Positions 54,318-64,000 of a stretch of 64,000 nucleotides of DNA are shown here, in pieces (position 1 is the first letter of the stretch; each line of letters begins with the position of its first letter). Both the position numbers and the translations under genes were made by a program. The DNA lies in the NCBI GenBank assembly GCA_037074765.1, contig JBAMDO010000072.1, positions 124,001 through 188,000 of the forward strand, written 5' to 3'. Source of the DNA: Mansonella perstans (taxonomy: Eukaryota; Nematoda; Chromadorea; Rhabditida; Onchocercidae). The notes under the pieces are model-generated. The model saw only the letters and a list, made by a program, of their open reading frames with translations. It was not told the origin of the DNA and ran no database searches.

Positions 54318-55790
54318 AAGTGTTGTCGATTTATACTTTTGCAACTCACTTATGAAAGCCAATCAAATTCAAAAAGTGCTTCAGTAGCTAAATGCAATCT
54401 ATTTATTTTAACATCTCAACATTAAAAAGGATGAATTATTGAAATCGAATTTATTAGAAATGTTGAAGTCCTAAAAACCGCAAACGAATTGTAAATGGAA
54501 TATTTCAGTAAGGATTTCTAGGCTAAAACAGCTGAAAAAGTATAGCATTTTCGAAAGGCTTTTCTGTTCTCTTCAGAGAGACCGATATGCCTTGTAATAC
54601 GCGTCGAACTTTTTAAATTACAACTTAATTAAGGATAAATTTCATTGTACCTCCTTTTGGTCAATGTAAAAGAAGATAAAGGAAAATCACTGTTATAACC
54701 AAACTGCGTGAATGTCTGAAAAAATCACGGATAATTTGAAATTGAACTCTACACTATTTTCAAATTAGTCATAAAACCACTGAAAGAGAACAACGATATT
54801 ATGTTAATTAGCCATCACGTGAAATTCAACAGTAAGGACAAATGATCTGTTTGATAACCGTAAATTTAAGGTCAAAATAAAGTTTTCTAACCCCTAAATA
54901 TTTAACTATTGCTCAATTCCTTTCTCTTCGAACTGAAAGATAATTTTCCAAAAAAATTACATTTGTCTTTCATATTTTAGTAATTGAATACATTGAATTG
55001 AATAGTACGGAAATGTTATTTCCATAAATTCCAAAATTATTTTTTGGAACAGTGTTGAAGCAGCGGTAACAGATGACAGTGTTCTTAGTAAATACGAATA
55101 GATAGTAAGAGATATGACACACTGAATTCAAAGAGTTAAACGAAGAGAGCAAATTGATTTCAGATGAATCGCACTACTGTTAACAGTAGATTTCTCCGTC
55201 TTTTCTTAAAAGATAATTCGCCCTAAGGAAAAGTAAAGTTTGCGCTTTGCCGAATTCGGTGTGGCTCACTGGTACACGTTTGATGTGAAGGAAAAAATAA
55301 AGAGTTGGACGGAGATGGTTTTTCTAAAAACTACAATTTTATCGAAGTTCTCAACTGTGATAAACCTGTTCCTCCTTTTTTCGTCATAGGTGCTTTTTTC
55401 CTCTAACTATCACTTTCGACGATTAACAAAATTTTGAAAGGGCAAGGAAACATCGTTCAAAACTCTAAATGTGAACTCTTAATGACTAGAAAAATGCCTG
55501 TTGATTGGGCTTAATTATTGAATGCAAAAACTATGCAAAAAACTTCTGGTGAATAACCTTATATGATGCTCCGGGAATTAAAATTCAACAATTGAGTAGT
55601 TTTTGAGCCGGTTAGAATTCACTGCCTCCTTCATTTTCGAGATTTCATTCTCTTAAAATGGCTCTATTTAATTAAAAAGCATCTGTACAAGGAGCAGATT
55701 GTTATAACTTTCCTATTAATGATCGAGTTGATTTCTGTTGGATGAACAACAGTTTAAAAAATTCCAAAAAAGCAAATTTTAAAGTATTAT
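54318..55790. repeat. Spacer between the two large duplicates
   Basis: 54318-55190 is the inverted copy of 28570-29433, including the 60-codon minus-strand frame 54970-55152 (VICYRCFNTVPKNNFGIYGN). From about 55190 the second copy of the segmental duplication begins with inter-unit repeat. Confidence 0.5.
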
Positions 55791-56030
55791 ATGCCAAAAA
55801 AATTACTACTTTTCAATCACTTTGTTATCGCATTATTTCAGTTATTTATCATAATAATTTGTCATAAAACAATCTTTTGCTCAGTTTTTGTATTTACTGG
55901 AAGTGTAGTCATCATTCAGTTTAATTTGATTTCAACTGAGGACAGAAAAAGGCAATTAACTGCTGAATGCTTCCTTTCACGGTACAATTGCTTGCATGTC
56001 AGTGATTTCAACGAAGTGGAAGTGGAATAA
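55791..56030 (+). CDS. Recurrent ORF of the GY unit 3' flank, short copy
   Basis: Seventy-nine codons, same start as 5636 and 45928 (MPKKLLLFNHFVIALFQLF) but ending soon after ISTEDRKRQLTAECFLSRYN. It is the direct counterpart of 45928-46371, so the longer C-terminus there depends on a few recent changes. Doubtful as a gene. Confidence 0.2.
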   Translation: MPKKLLLFNHFVIALFQLFIIIICHKTIFCSVFVFTGSVVIIQFNLISTEDRKRQLTAECFLSRYNCLHVSDFNEVEVE

Positions 56031-56702
56031 TGATGTGCAATTTTTTCAATTCTTCTTTTCAAATTTTCAAATGTATTTGTCTATTTCAACAAATAAATCT
56101 CCGTTTCAACCTTTTTCTACAAACAAGTACATCTACAACACATTTCTCTAATCTCCCTATCAATGACCAATTTCTTCATTCATTGATTGAATTGTGAATT
56201 AAATTAATTTTTAGAGAAAGTATCATTCTATGCTAGATGGAGTATGACCAGCACCTATTGGCTACACAAAGTAAACAAGAATGACCGTTCATAAGGCATA
56301 TGTAATTCGCAGTATTATTGTGCTTCAACAGAAATTATTTAATAAGTTCAGCCCTTCTGATAATAAATTTTAAAGAATTCCAAGAACAAAAACATAGGAA
56401 TACTGTGCAATTTTTAATTACATTGCTACTACAATATTTCAATCATTTAGTGAATAACTGACAATAAAACTACCAATAGATTCATTTATTGTAGTTTGCA
56501 AATTACTAGTCAGCATGGACACTGCAAAATACAACAGAGCTACGGAATATCGCATAGTTTTTCGACATGCTTGCAAGATTTATTCAGTTTACATTCTGTT
56601 TCAAAACTTGCTCATAAGACGCAAGATAATATCGATTTTGTATTTTTTTGCAAATTTAGACTCCCCAGAATAATAAAAAGGTTTTTGGAGAAAATAAAAC
56701 AG

Positions 56703-57242
56703 TTAGCCACGAAAACTTCTAGAAAATCCTGGACGTTGTAAGTAATAAGGATAGTAATAGTAATAAGGATAGTAAGGATAGTAATAGTACGGATAACCAA
56801 AGCTTGGTTGCGAAAAAGTATTTGAGAAGCGTGAACCAAGTGTGCTTCCAGCAAGAAAACCCAGAGCAGCAGCCCCAAATAGACCCGAAAGACCTCTTCC
56901 GTCTCCAAAAATTCCTGGAAGTTGATTGCCATTTTGTCTGCGGTTCAGCGACTAAAATTTAAAAAATAAGCTATCACTGGGAACTTTACAATTAAATGAG
57001 CACTAATAAGAGAAATAAAACATACGTTATTGCCTGCCGTGTTACTGTTGTATGAGAACAGATTAAAATCAACATCAAGACCGAGCTGTGCATCTGTTTC
57101 AGCGATTGATATTACCATGCTAAACGAGAAGTGACACATTAATAGGCAAATTAACTCAATGAATAATGTGATAATAGCACTTTAAGATTTTAACTTACAT
57201 TGTTAAAGCAATGAAATACTTAATTGCAACAATTGACTGCAT
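56703..57242 (-). CDS. GY-family secreted protein N
   Basis: Intact minus-strand gene: exon 1 57199-57242, exon 2 57026-57119, exon 3 56703-56951, 128 residues. Signal peptide MQSIVAIKYFIALT into MVISIAETDAQL. The mature part reads GLDVDFNLFSYNSN, LPGIFGDGRGLSGLFGAA, ALGFLAGSTLGSRFSN, a YYPYYPYYYYYPYY tail and the extension LQRPGFSRSFRG. It is the counterpart of gene M, but the linker and extension differ more (QRPGIF to LPGIF, PGVFRG to SRSFRG) than the flanking non-coding DNA, hinting at relaxed or diversifying selection. TTTATT at 56579-56584 is the likely polyadenylation signal. Confidence 0.82.
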
Positions 57243-58094
57243 AATAAATAATTCCTGCAATTACATAAAGTTGTATAATTGTGAAAAAGTTCACGTCTTC
57301 CGTGCATTCATGCTGAATAAAACTAGTATTGTGAGAAGTAAAGAAGTTTGTTTCCTTTGTGCTTTGTCCTAATGATTGGTGACTTTTTCACGCATTAATG
57401 GACAACGTGAACTGGCAAAAAGAATTATTATGAAAATGATTTCAGCGTTGACTAAATTGAAATTGTCAAGCGAAGAGAGCCAATTGATTTTGTATGATTA
57501 CAAAATTGGTAATATTTCTTTGTCTTTTTTAAACGACAACTGGTCTTAAAGAAAAGTAAAGTTTGAGTTCCGCTGAATTCGGTTATGACTCACTAGTATA
57601 TTTTTGATATGAAGGAAGAAATAAAGAGTTGGGCGAAGACGGTTCCTTAGAAACTACGCCTTCTTTCGAAAAATGTTCAGCATTATGACTATGGTAAACT
57701 TATTTTTCCTATTCTACGTCATATGTGCTTTTTTCCTCTAAGTATCACTTTCGATGGCTAAAAAAATTTTGAAGTGGCAAGGAACCTTGCTCAAAAATCT
57801 AAATGTGAACTCTTAATGACTAGAAAAACTTCTTAATGATTAGGTCTAATTATTGAATTGAAAAAAGTTGCCAGTTGAAATTTCATATTTGTGATGGTTT
57901 AAATATTGGAAATTTACTCATTAAATTTTTAATGGAGCTGTAATAAATGTCGCTAATTGTTATTTACAGATATTATATCATTTCTTTTATAATAATTATA
58001 GTATTTCTACCGTGCATTGCAACAGTTTGCTTTGAATAATATCAATGTTTTCAGATGCATTTTCTACCCAAAATTCGAATGAAATAAAGCAAAA
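57243..58094. repeat. 5' flank of gene N and inter-unit repeat
   Basis: No gene supported. Direct counterpart of 47385-48234. 57945-58040 would encode the O3 signal-peptide start (MSLIVIYRYYIISFIIII) out of frame with the ORF that follows unless spliced. Confidence 0.45.
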
Positions 58095-58490
58095 ATGATT
58101 TACATTCATGTCTTTGTAGACCAGAGAAAACTATTTACGATTTCACGCTTTTTAAATGAAAAAAGCCATTATCACTTTCACTTATCACTTGTCACTTATT
58201 ATCACCTATATTATCGCTTACACTATCTGCTGGAGCTGAACATTATCACTTTCCTTCTTTCTCCGTTACCTCATTTCTTTCCATTTGCCGATTTCTTTGT
58301 AAATCCTACAGTTGCAGAAACTTGGCTAAGTAAATTGAAATCTAGTTCGTTTGTAAGTTTCTATGAATTTCATCTGTGGAAAATTTGCATAAAAGAACCA
58401 TTAGATTTTGAGGCCTCGCTCCAATCCGTTTTTCTTATTGCAATCAATTTATTTAAAAGTAATGCGCAGTACTCGGTTAATTTAAAATGA
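58095..58490 (+). CDS. Orphan family O3, open copy 2
   Basis: Open for 131 codons and the counterpart of 48235-48624 with a handful of substitutions (VDQRK for VNQRK, LLELNI for LLKLNI, AETWLSK for AETWPSK). See that entry for motifs. The end differs: here the frame continues KSNAQYSVNLK. Confidence 0.45.
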   Translation: MIYIHVFVDQRKLFTISRFLNEKSHYHFHLSLVTYYHLYYRLHYLLELNIITFLLSPLPHFFPFADFFVNPTVAETWLSKLKSSSFVSFYEFHLWKICIKEPLDFEASLQSVFLIAINLFKSNAQYSVNLK

Positions 58491-59139
58491 CTTGCTTGCT
58501 TGAAGAATTACAAGGAAATATTTTATCAAAAATTTTTTGCAGTACATAAGACCTCTAAATAATGAATTAATTGGTTGGAGTTTAATCTGATGGAACAGGT
58601 GTCGTGATTTGCATGTGTCTCTTTGAATTACAGCTATCTTGAAATTAAAACGTTGAAAATTGAATTAAATTGAACGGTTCGGAACACGCTGAAAACTACA
58701 AATAATAAAAAAATTGGCAGATTCTGGCCAACGATTCCGGATCGCTCGCATTGATTGTTCAACCATTGGAGTAAAAATAAATTAATATTCGATGAGAATA
58801 TGTACTTGATGACATGTTGATGTTTTATGTGAATTATTCCAAACTCTACATGCTAATAATAAGAAATGTAAAACAGCGCATTTCATCTGTGGAAAATTTG
58901 CATAAAAGAACTATTAGATTTTGAGGCCTGCTCTAATCCGTTTTTCTGATTGCAATCAATTTATTTAAAAGTAATGCGCAGTACTCGGTTAATTAAAAAT
59001 AACTGATGACTTGTTTGTATGAAGAATTATAAGAAAATATTTTATCAAAACTTTTTGGCAATGCATAAGATCTCTTAATAATGAATTAGTTTTTTTTGGT
59101 TGTAGATTAATCTGATGGATCAGTTGTCGTAGTTTCCAT
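58491..59139. other. Extra segment in the second duplicate
   Basis: Relative to 48625-48768 this copy has about 510 extra bases (58490-58990). 58490-58860 matches, inverted, 43890-44290, and the tail repeats the end of the O3 frame (58875-58980). The first copy therefore lost this block between two short direct repeats, or the second gained it. No gene. Confidence 0.45.
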
Positions 59140-59560
59140 GTGTCTCTTAGTGTTCGGAAAGATCAAGACAGTGGCATGAATGCAATGACATTCATTAATT
59201 GTTGTCATTTATTATATTCATTTGCAACCATTTTTACTTTATTCTTTAAAATTTCAACTAAATTTTCAAGTAAAATTACAAAACGGTTAATAATATATGA
59301 AGGAACGTTGAAATTAGCAATAAAAACAATAAACAATTTCCATCAAAAAACACTGAAACAACTTCTGGACATGATTGGCTAATAGGATGAATCATATTTT
59401 CGCAACCATTTTTACTTTATTCCTTAAAATTTCAACTAAATTTTCAAGTAAAATTACAAAACGGTTAATAATATATGAAGGAACGTTGAAATTAGCAATA
59501 AAAACAATAAACAATTTCCATCAAAAAACACTGAAACAACTTCTGGACATGATTGGCTAA
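59140..59560 (+). CDS. Unassigned ORF with internal 178-bp tandem duplication
   Basis: 59140-59382 (80 codons) is the counterpart of 48769-49011. Sequence from about 59224 is repeated from 59402, giving a second, truncated frame 59375-59560 (61 codons) with its own in-frame ATG (MANRMNHIFATIF). The duplication is absent from the 48.8 kb copy, so it is younger than the large duplication. Confidence 0.3.
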
Positions 59561-59569
59561 TAGGATGCA

Positions 59570-59851
59570 TCATAATTCACTACGAAAAGCTTCATCAAAT
59601 TTCGGATATGCATATGGCCAGTCACGACATTTCACATCATTAGACTGAAACTTGATCTCCTCCAAATTAATATCACGTAGATCATGAAGAACCGTTCTCG
59701 GGTCACCTTTAATTTCATGATTCACTTGCATAAAACAGTTCTGCAATTTTTTGCTAATTTTTATACAATCCTGTAGAATTTATTCATCATTTTTGTTCAA
59801 TTTTTTAAAAGCATTATTAAGCAACTGAATTAAACCGACATAGTTTAACGG
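59570..59851 (-). pseudogene. Coding-like sequence O4, second copy
   Basis: Counterpart of 49021-49302 with the same frame and the same internal TAA. Reads VLHDLRDINLEEIKFQSNDV and WPYAYPKFDEAFRSEL before the stop at 59570. Confidence 0.45.
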
Positions 59852-60119
59852 TTGTTATATGGGTTTCTAACAGTTCAGTTGAGGTATGACAGGATAAAAC
59901 ATTTAAAAGCTTCGTATAATCGCCGCGAATGTGCACTGAACAGTATTCTTATTGGGCATACAATGGTGAGTAATATTTAAATATATCTTATGAACAAGCG
60001 GTTGTTATAAATTTTGTTTAAAAAAAATTCACAATTTATACAAGTCAGAATGACTTTATTGCTAAATTTTCAGTATCAGAACTTGTCACCCGGCTTGCTT
60101 TATTTCTCAGATATTTGTA

Positions 60120-61073
60120 TTAATGTGTCCTTCTAAGGTTTATGCCGGAACAAAAACAGGAAAAAAGAATGATTTTTGATTCGAAACTAACTTTCTGCGT
60201 ATCTCTTTTGTTATTGGGCATACAATGATGAGTAATATTTAAATATATCTTATGATCTATAGCATGTCTAGTTCCATGCACCAAAAATTGACCGTCACGT
60301 GCGCTCAAAAAATAGTCGCTGTTCCGTAAGATACCTTTTGACACCTCTCCATACTTTATATCTATAAAAACGTCTCCAATTCTTTTTCAAAATCTTCTGA
60401 ACGCCCATTGTTATTCATAGTATTTCTTGGCAGCAATAAAGTTTTAATTTTTTTAAGTAAATAAAGTAAAGATTGTTTCTTCTGCTTTTTCTTATCGACG
60501 AATTCTGAATCTAAACTCATATCTTTCTCATCCTAGATAATTAAAATTCTTTGACAAAATAGAAATCAGCAAAATTTATTGCTTAAATAGCATTGATAAG
60601 CAGTTGTGATAATGAGTTGAAGCTCGACACATACGTCAAGAGGATACTAAATAAGCTGTATGAAAGCTGTAGACTTTTGGGCAGGCTAAGATCGGAAAAA
60701 GAGTAACGTTCAGCAAATTAATATATGTGAATGAAGATGATGCATGATTATGTTGGAGAGAATTGTCATACAGAAGACCTTAATAATTTCTATTAATAAA
60801 TCAAAACAGAAAAAAAGCGATGGAATGTTATGCGAAAAATGCAAAGGCCTCTTCAAACTTTTAAATAAAATTTTTTAGGATAAGAAACTTGCATTTAACT
60901 TCTTCGAAAGAATTGAGTAGCACTGCATAAGCTGGCTTATTATGACATAGCATTCTTCCCGTTATCACAATTTTATATAAAGATTTTGTCGCTTCAATTT
61001 CGAAATCATTTCCTTTCACCGCAGTAATCAATGTAACTACTACCAATTCCACCAGAACACAGGAGTGCCTCAT
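60120..61073 (-). CDS. Transthyretin-like (TTL) family gene, second copy
   Basis: Counterpart of 49585-50509. Exon 1 (about 60900-61073) differs in one signal-peptide residue (LITAVK for LMTAVK). The second part (60120-60344 and upstream) keeps SARDGQFLVHGT and ITHHCMPNNKRDTQ. Between them 60376-60517 is open as MSLDSEFVDKKKQKKQSLLY, NGRSEDFEKELE, then out of frame with the TTL part. The joining of the parts is unresolved, so functional status is open. Confidence 0.5.
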
Positions 61074-63604
61074 ATATTATCTGAATTTACTTGGATCATA
61101 TCTCGGTATGGATCATATCGAGCTTTTTTCTTCCTTAAATAACTAAAGTAGCCCTCGAGACTAAGAGTCCTCGGTCAAGTTTGAAATTGCAGATATTAAC
61201 CTGTAATTGGTGTTGCGCTACTAGTGCTAATAGTCAAATAGTATCATCGTTGAAAGGAAGTGTCCATTCTACGTAAGAAATTGGCTTACAGTGATAAAGT
61301 AAACCAACCAGATATCTATATTGCTGAAATCTCGAATTGTCTAGGTATCTTTTGCAATGAAAAATGCAAGTGATAACTGATGTTCAGAAGGAACAAAATC
61401 ATTTTATGCGAACTAGATCGCATGCAAATTTTTTACCATCAGTAGAATGAGCATTCGTAACATTTAGAACTTGTGTAACTTGCATATATACTTGGTATCC
61501 AACTGTTCAGCGACTTCCTGAAAAACTTTCCAACTGTTCAACGACTTCCTGAAAAACTTTCCAACTGTTCAGCGACTTCCTGACAATGACGAGCATTCGA
61601 TGAATAAGGCGAAAATAGACAGTTGTTTCTTACAAACTACGATTTCTGTTGAAAAAAAGTACGACAAATTCATAATTAGAATAAACTTTGTTTTTCTCCC
61701 TTTTGTCACTACACTGTTTTCCTATACTCTTTTCTTCTTTAATTATTGCATTTTTTTCTCCAATCAAAATTAAATTTTCTAACTTCTAAATAATTAACTA
61801 TTGATCTAAGAAATAATCATTAGTATTGGTAGTGAACCTTCGCTCAATAACTCCTATTCTCCCTAAACTGTCTTTTTCTCAATATCGCAGAATCGCTTAT
61901 CTGGTTTCATTTTCAAAGAGATTCCTAAACTTTATATTTACGGTCGCCGAAAACATTTCCACCACGCAATACTTGTTTTGAATTATGTAATACAACTGAA
62001 ATCCACACGACTAACTTTTTCAACTATCTCAAGCACAGTACATTTATTTAATTACCTTAATGTCGTTTGACGAAAAAATTTCTTGGGATGCTGACAGATG
62101 TAGTAGAAATAGTTATCCTAGTAAGCATAATTCCATGTTGCCAAGTGTCATCGGTAAGGAATTAGAAATTAGCGTGAGAACCAATTATTAGATAACAACA
62201 AAAATCGAAAACAATGTCTGTTTCATATCCACCATAATCATCACAACAATTTATAAAACTACAGAGAAAATGAAAGAGAGAACTACATTTGACGCAGAAA
62301 GTCGGATCGAAAAACAACAATCTTGTGGTGATTACGGTGAACAAGATTCTACATGTAATAGAGGAGCATTACTGTCATTCTTGTCTTTTATGAATCGCGG
62401 TAGTGTGATTGTTTTCTGGAAAGAAAAAATATTTCCTGTGTTTGCTCAGTTTGCTTTAGTCTATTTTTGTCGTTGAAACTTTAAAAAAAAAAAGTGCAAA
62501 AACAGAGAATTGGTCGCACAATTAGTTTCTCACTTTATTGCTTTCAATCATTCCGCATTCGATTTTCTTGACGCCTTGAAAGATGACATCCGAATGAGGA
62601 CCAAATGGAATAGCGAAATTCGATGCTATTAGTTGTATGCTTTATCTAAAATCAATTGGCTCCCCTCGCTTAACACTTCGAATATAGTCAACGATAAAAT
62701 TATCTTCATAATAACTCATTTTTGTCAATTTACGTTATCCACTAATACGTGAAAAAGGAAATTACGGCAATAGACTAATTAATCAGATTAACCTCCAATC
62801 AAAAAAAATTAATTCATTATTAAGAGGTCTTATGCACTGCCAGAAAAAGTTTTGATAAAATATTTCCTTATAATTCTTCATGCAAGCAAATCATCAGTTA
62901 TTTTAAATTTATCGAACACTGTGCATTACTTTTAAATAAATTGGTTGTAATCAGAAAAACGGATTGGAGCGAGGCCTCAAAATCTAATGGTTCTTTTACG
63001 CAAATTTTTCACAGAAGAAATTCGTAGAAGCTCACAAATGAGCTAGGTTTCAATTTACTTGGCCAAGTTTCTGTAACTGTAGGATTTACAAAGAAATCGG
63101 CAGATGGAAAGAAACGAGGTAGCGGCAAATGAAGGAAAATGATAATTTCAGCTTCAGTAGATAGAAGAGACATGATTTTTTCCCGTTTAAAAACATCGTA
63201 AACAGTTTTTTCTGGTCTACAAAAACATGAAGTATATCATCTTCAAAGCATACTGTTGCAATGTTTGGTTGAAATACTATAATTATAAAAGAAATGATGT
63301 AATACCTGTAAATAAAAATTAGCGACATTTATTACAATTTCATTGAAATTTAATAATATTTTCTGCGAAATGAGTAAATTTCCCGCATTTAAACATTATA
63401 AATATGAAATTTTAACTGGTAAATTTTTTCAGAAATATTCGCCATATTTTGAAAAAAAAGCAATTGGTTTCAACAAATTTCGAAAATTTACATCTGTGCT
63501 GACAACAATGCTGATGGCAGCCTTATCTCGCTATAAAATTTAAAAAATGTGAGCAGCGTGAAAATCATTTATCTATACGATGTAAGAGTAATGATATTAC
63601 AACA
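61074..63604. repeat. Second copy of the R2/O3 intergenic segment
   Basis: Counterpart of 50510-53076, including the 31-bp repeat (three units, 61501-61584), R2 (61850-62700) and the O3 pseudogene (62830-63328, minus; 63086-63328 open with MSLIFIYRYYIISFIIIVFQ). No functional gene supported. Confidence 0.5.
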
Positions 63605-63796
63605 TTAAGAAAACTTAGGTGTAGCTGTTTTCCTGCCATTAATTCGCATTAATTCGTCTTCAAGATTATCACCCTCTCCACTATTAGACATTGATAAGAA
63701 CACTGATATCCGTTCTGGTGTAGCACTAGTAGTAGCAGCAATAGCAATAGCAATCAGCTGATCAGCTGATTGATGGTATTGGATGAGTATGTATTT
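63605..63796 (-). CDS. Probable terminal exon O5, second copy
   Basis: Counterpart of 53077-53268 with the same acceptor and an unchanged frame (ATPERISVFLSMSNSGEGDN to RKTATPKFS). Includes the same 22-bp palindrome at 63751-63772. Upstream exons would lie beyond the window end at 64000. Confidence 0.45.
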   Translation of the reverse strand, partial: KYILIQYHQSADQLIAIAIAATTSATPERISVFLSMSNSGEGDNLEDELMRINGRKTATPKFS

Positions 63797-64000
63797 CTAG
63801 AAATTGCACATTTCATTGTTCTTCGTTATTAGCATTAAAATGCAAATTTCATTGCAGTATTATTTTGTGCTAGCTCATTTCGAACCTATCATCAGCTAAT
63901 GATTTAGTTTCAAGTGACTTGCACTTTTCACATAATATTCCATCGTTTTTTTCCGTTTTGATTTATTAATACAAATTATTAAGGTCTTCTGTATGACAAT
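63797..64000. other. Right window edge
   Basis: No gene seen. Matches 53269-53470, including the start of the inverted TTL fragment, so the second duplicate continues past the window. Confidence 0.5.

Noticed and set aside
1..64000. Search for tRNA, rRNA, transposase, reverse transcriptase or integrase genes
   Set aside because: No convincing tRNA cloverleaf, rRNA segment or transposon-coding motif was seen by eye on either strand; the repeats look like segmental duplications of the GY unit. A weak IS-like string (VIMRKLITIV near 7358) was too short to call.

Overview
This is an AT-rich animal nuclear sequence, not a bacterial or viral one. Genes are spread over short GT/AG introns, many acceptors read TTTTAG or TTTCAG, coding DNA is sparse, and no operons are visible. 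Two observations point to a nematode, most likely a filarial worm. One is a first exon that looks like the nematode-specific transthyretin-like (TTL) family, on the minus strand near 50.4 kb with a copy near 61.0 kb. The other is a cluster of decayed, frameshifted bacterial gene pieces (mdh, lolC, pccB, probably rpoB and sucB) at 6.96-8.35 kb that looks like DNA moved to the nucleus from a Wolbachia-type endosymbiont. The host identification is inference.

The dominant content is an expanded family of small secreted proteins, here called the GY family. Each gene has three exons: exon 1 (44-50 nt) starts a signal peptide, exon 2 (79-94 nt) ends it around SIAETDAQ, and exon 3 (198-348 nt) usually encodes an Arg/Gly-rich linker, a glycine segment like GAGLGFLAGSAFG and a Tyr/Pro/Gly tail like YPYYGGYPYY. 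Nine copies have all exons open and splice sites in place. They are on the minus strand at 1.9, 10.3, 14.5, 26.4, 46.8 and 56.7 kb, and on the plus strand at 20.7, 30.4 and 41.9 kb. At least five more (4.2, 6.5, 12.1, 34.8, 37.6 kb) are pseudogenes, several with their splice AG changed to AA. The composition suggests extracellular structural proteins able to cross-link through tyrosine (eggshell, sheath or cuticle), but this is inferred.

Layout. 0-15 kb: six minus-strand GY units in a row, the third split by the bacterial insertion. 15-20.5 kb: a less repetitive island plus decayed copies of two unassigned families. About 21.3-37.6 kb: a large imperfect palindrome with mirrored GY genes (26.4 minus, 30.4 plus) near its centre. 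37.6-45.3 kb: a chimeric GY pseudogene, a direct copy of the 18.4-21.6 kb segment with an intact GY gene, and a second truncated copy of 18.4-20.5 kb. About 45.35-53.46 kb and 55.2-64.0 kb: a direct segmental duplication, each copy with a GY gene, a TTL-like gene and several coding-like pieces of unknown function. The spacer between them holds a terminal exon resembling core-binding factor beta (CBFB/BRO-1), with a broken copy at 29.4 kb.

Most intervening DNA is the flanking part of the same amplified units in varied order and orientation. The window is best read as a fast-evolving multigene cluster shaped by duplication, inversion and decay. All exon models are by eye without transcript data.
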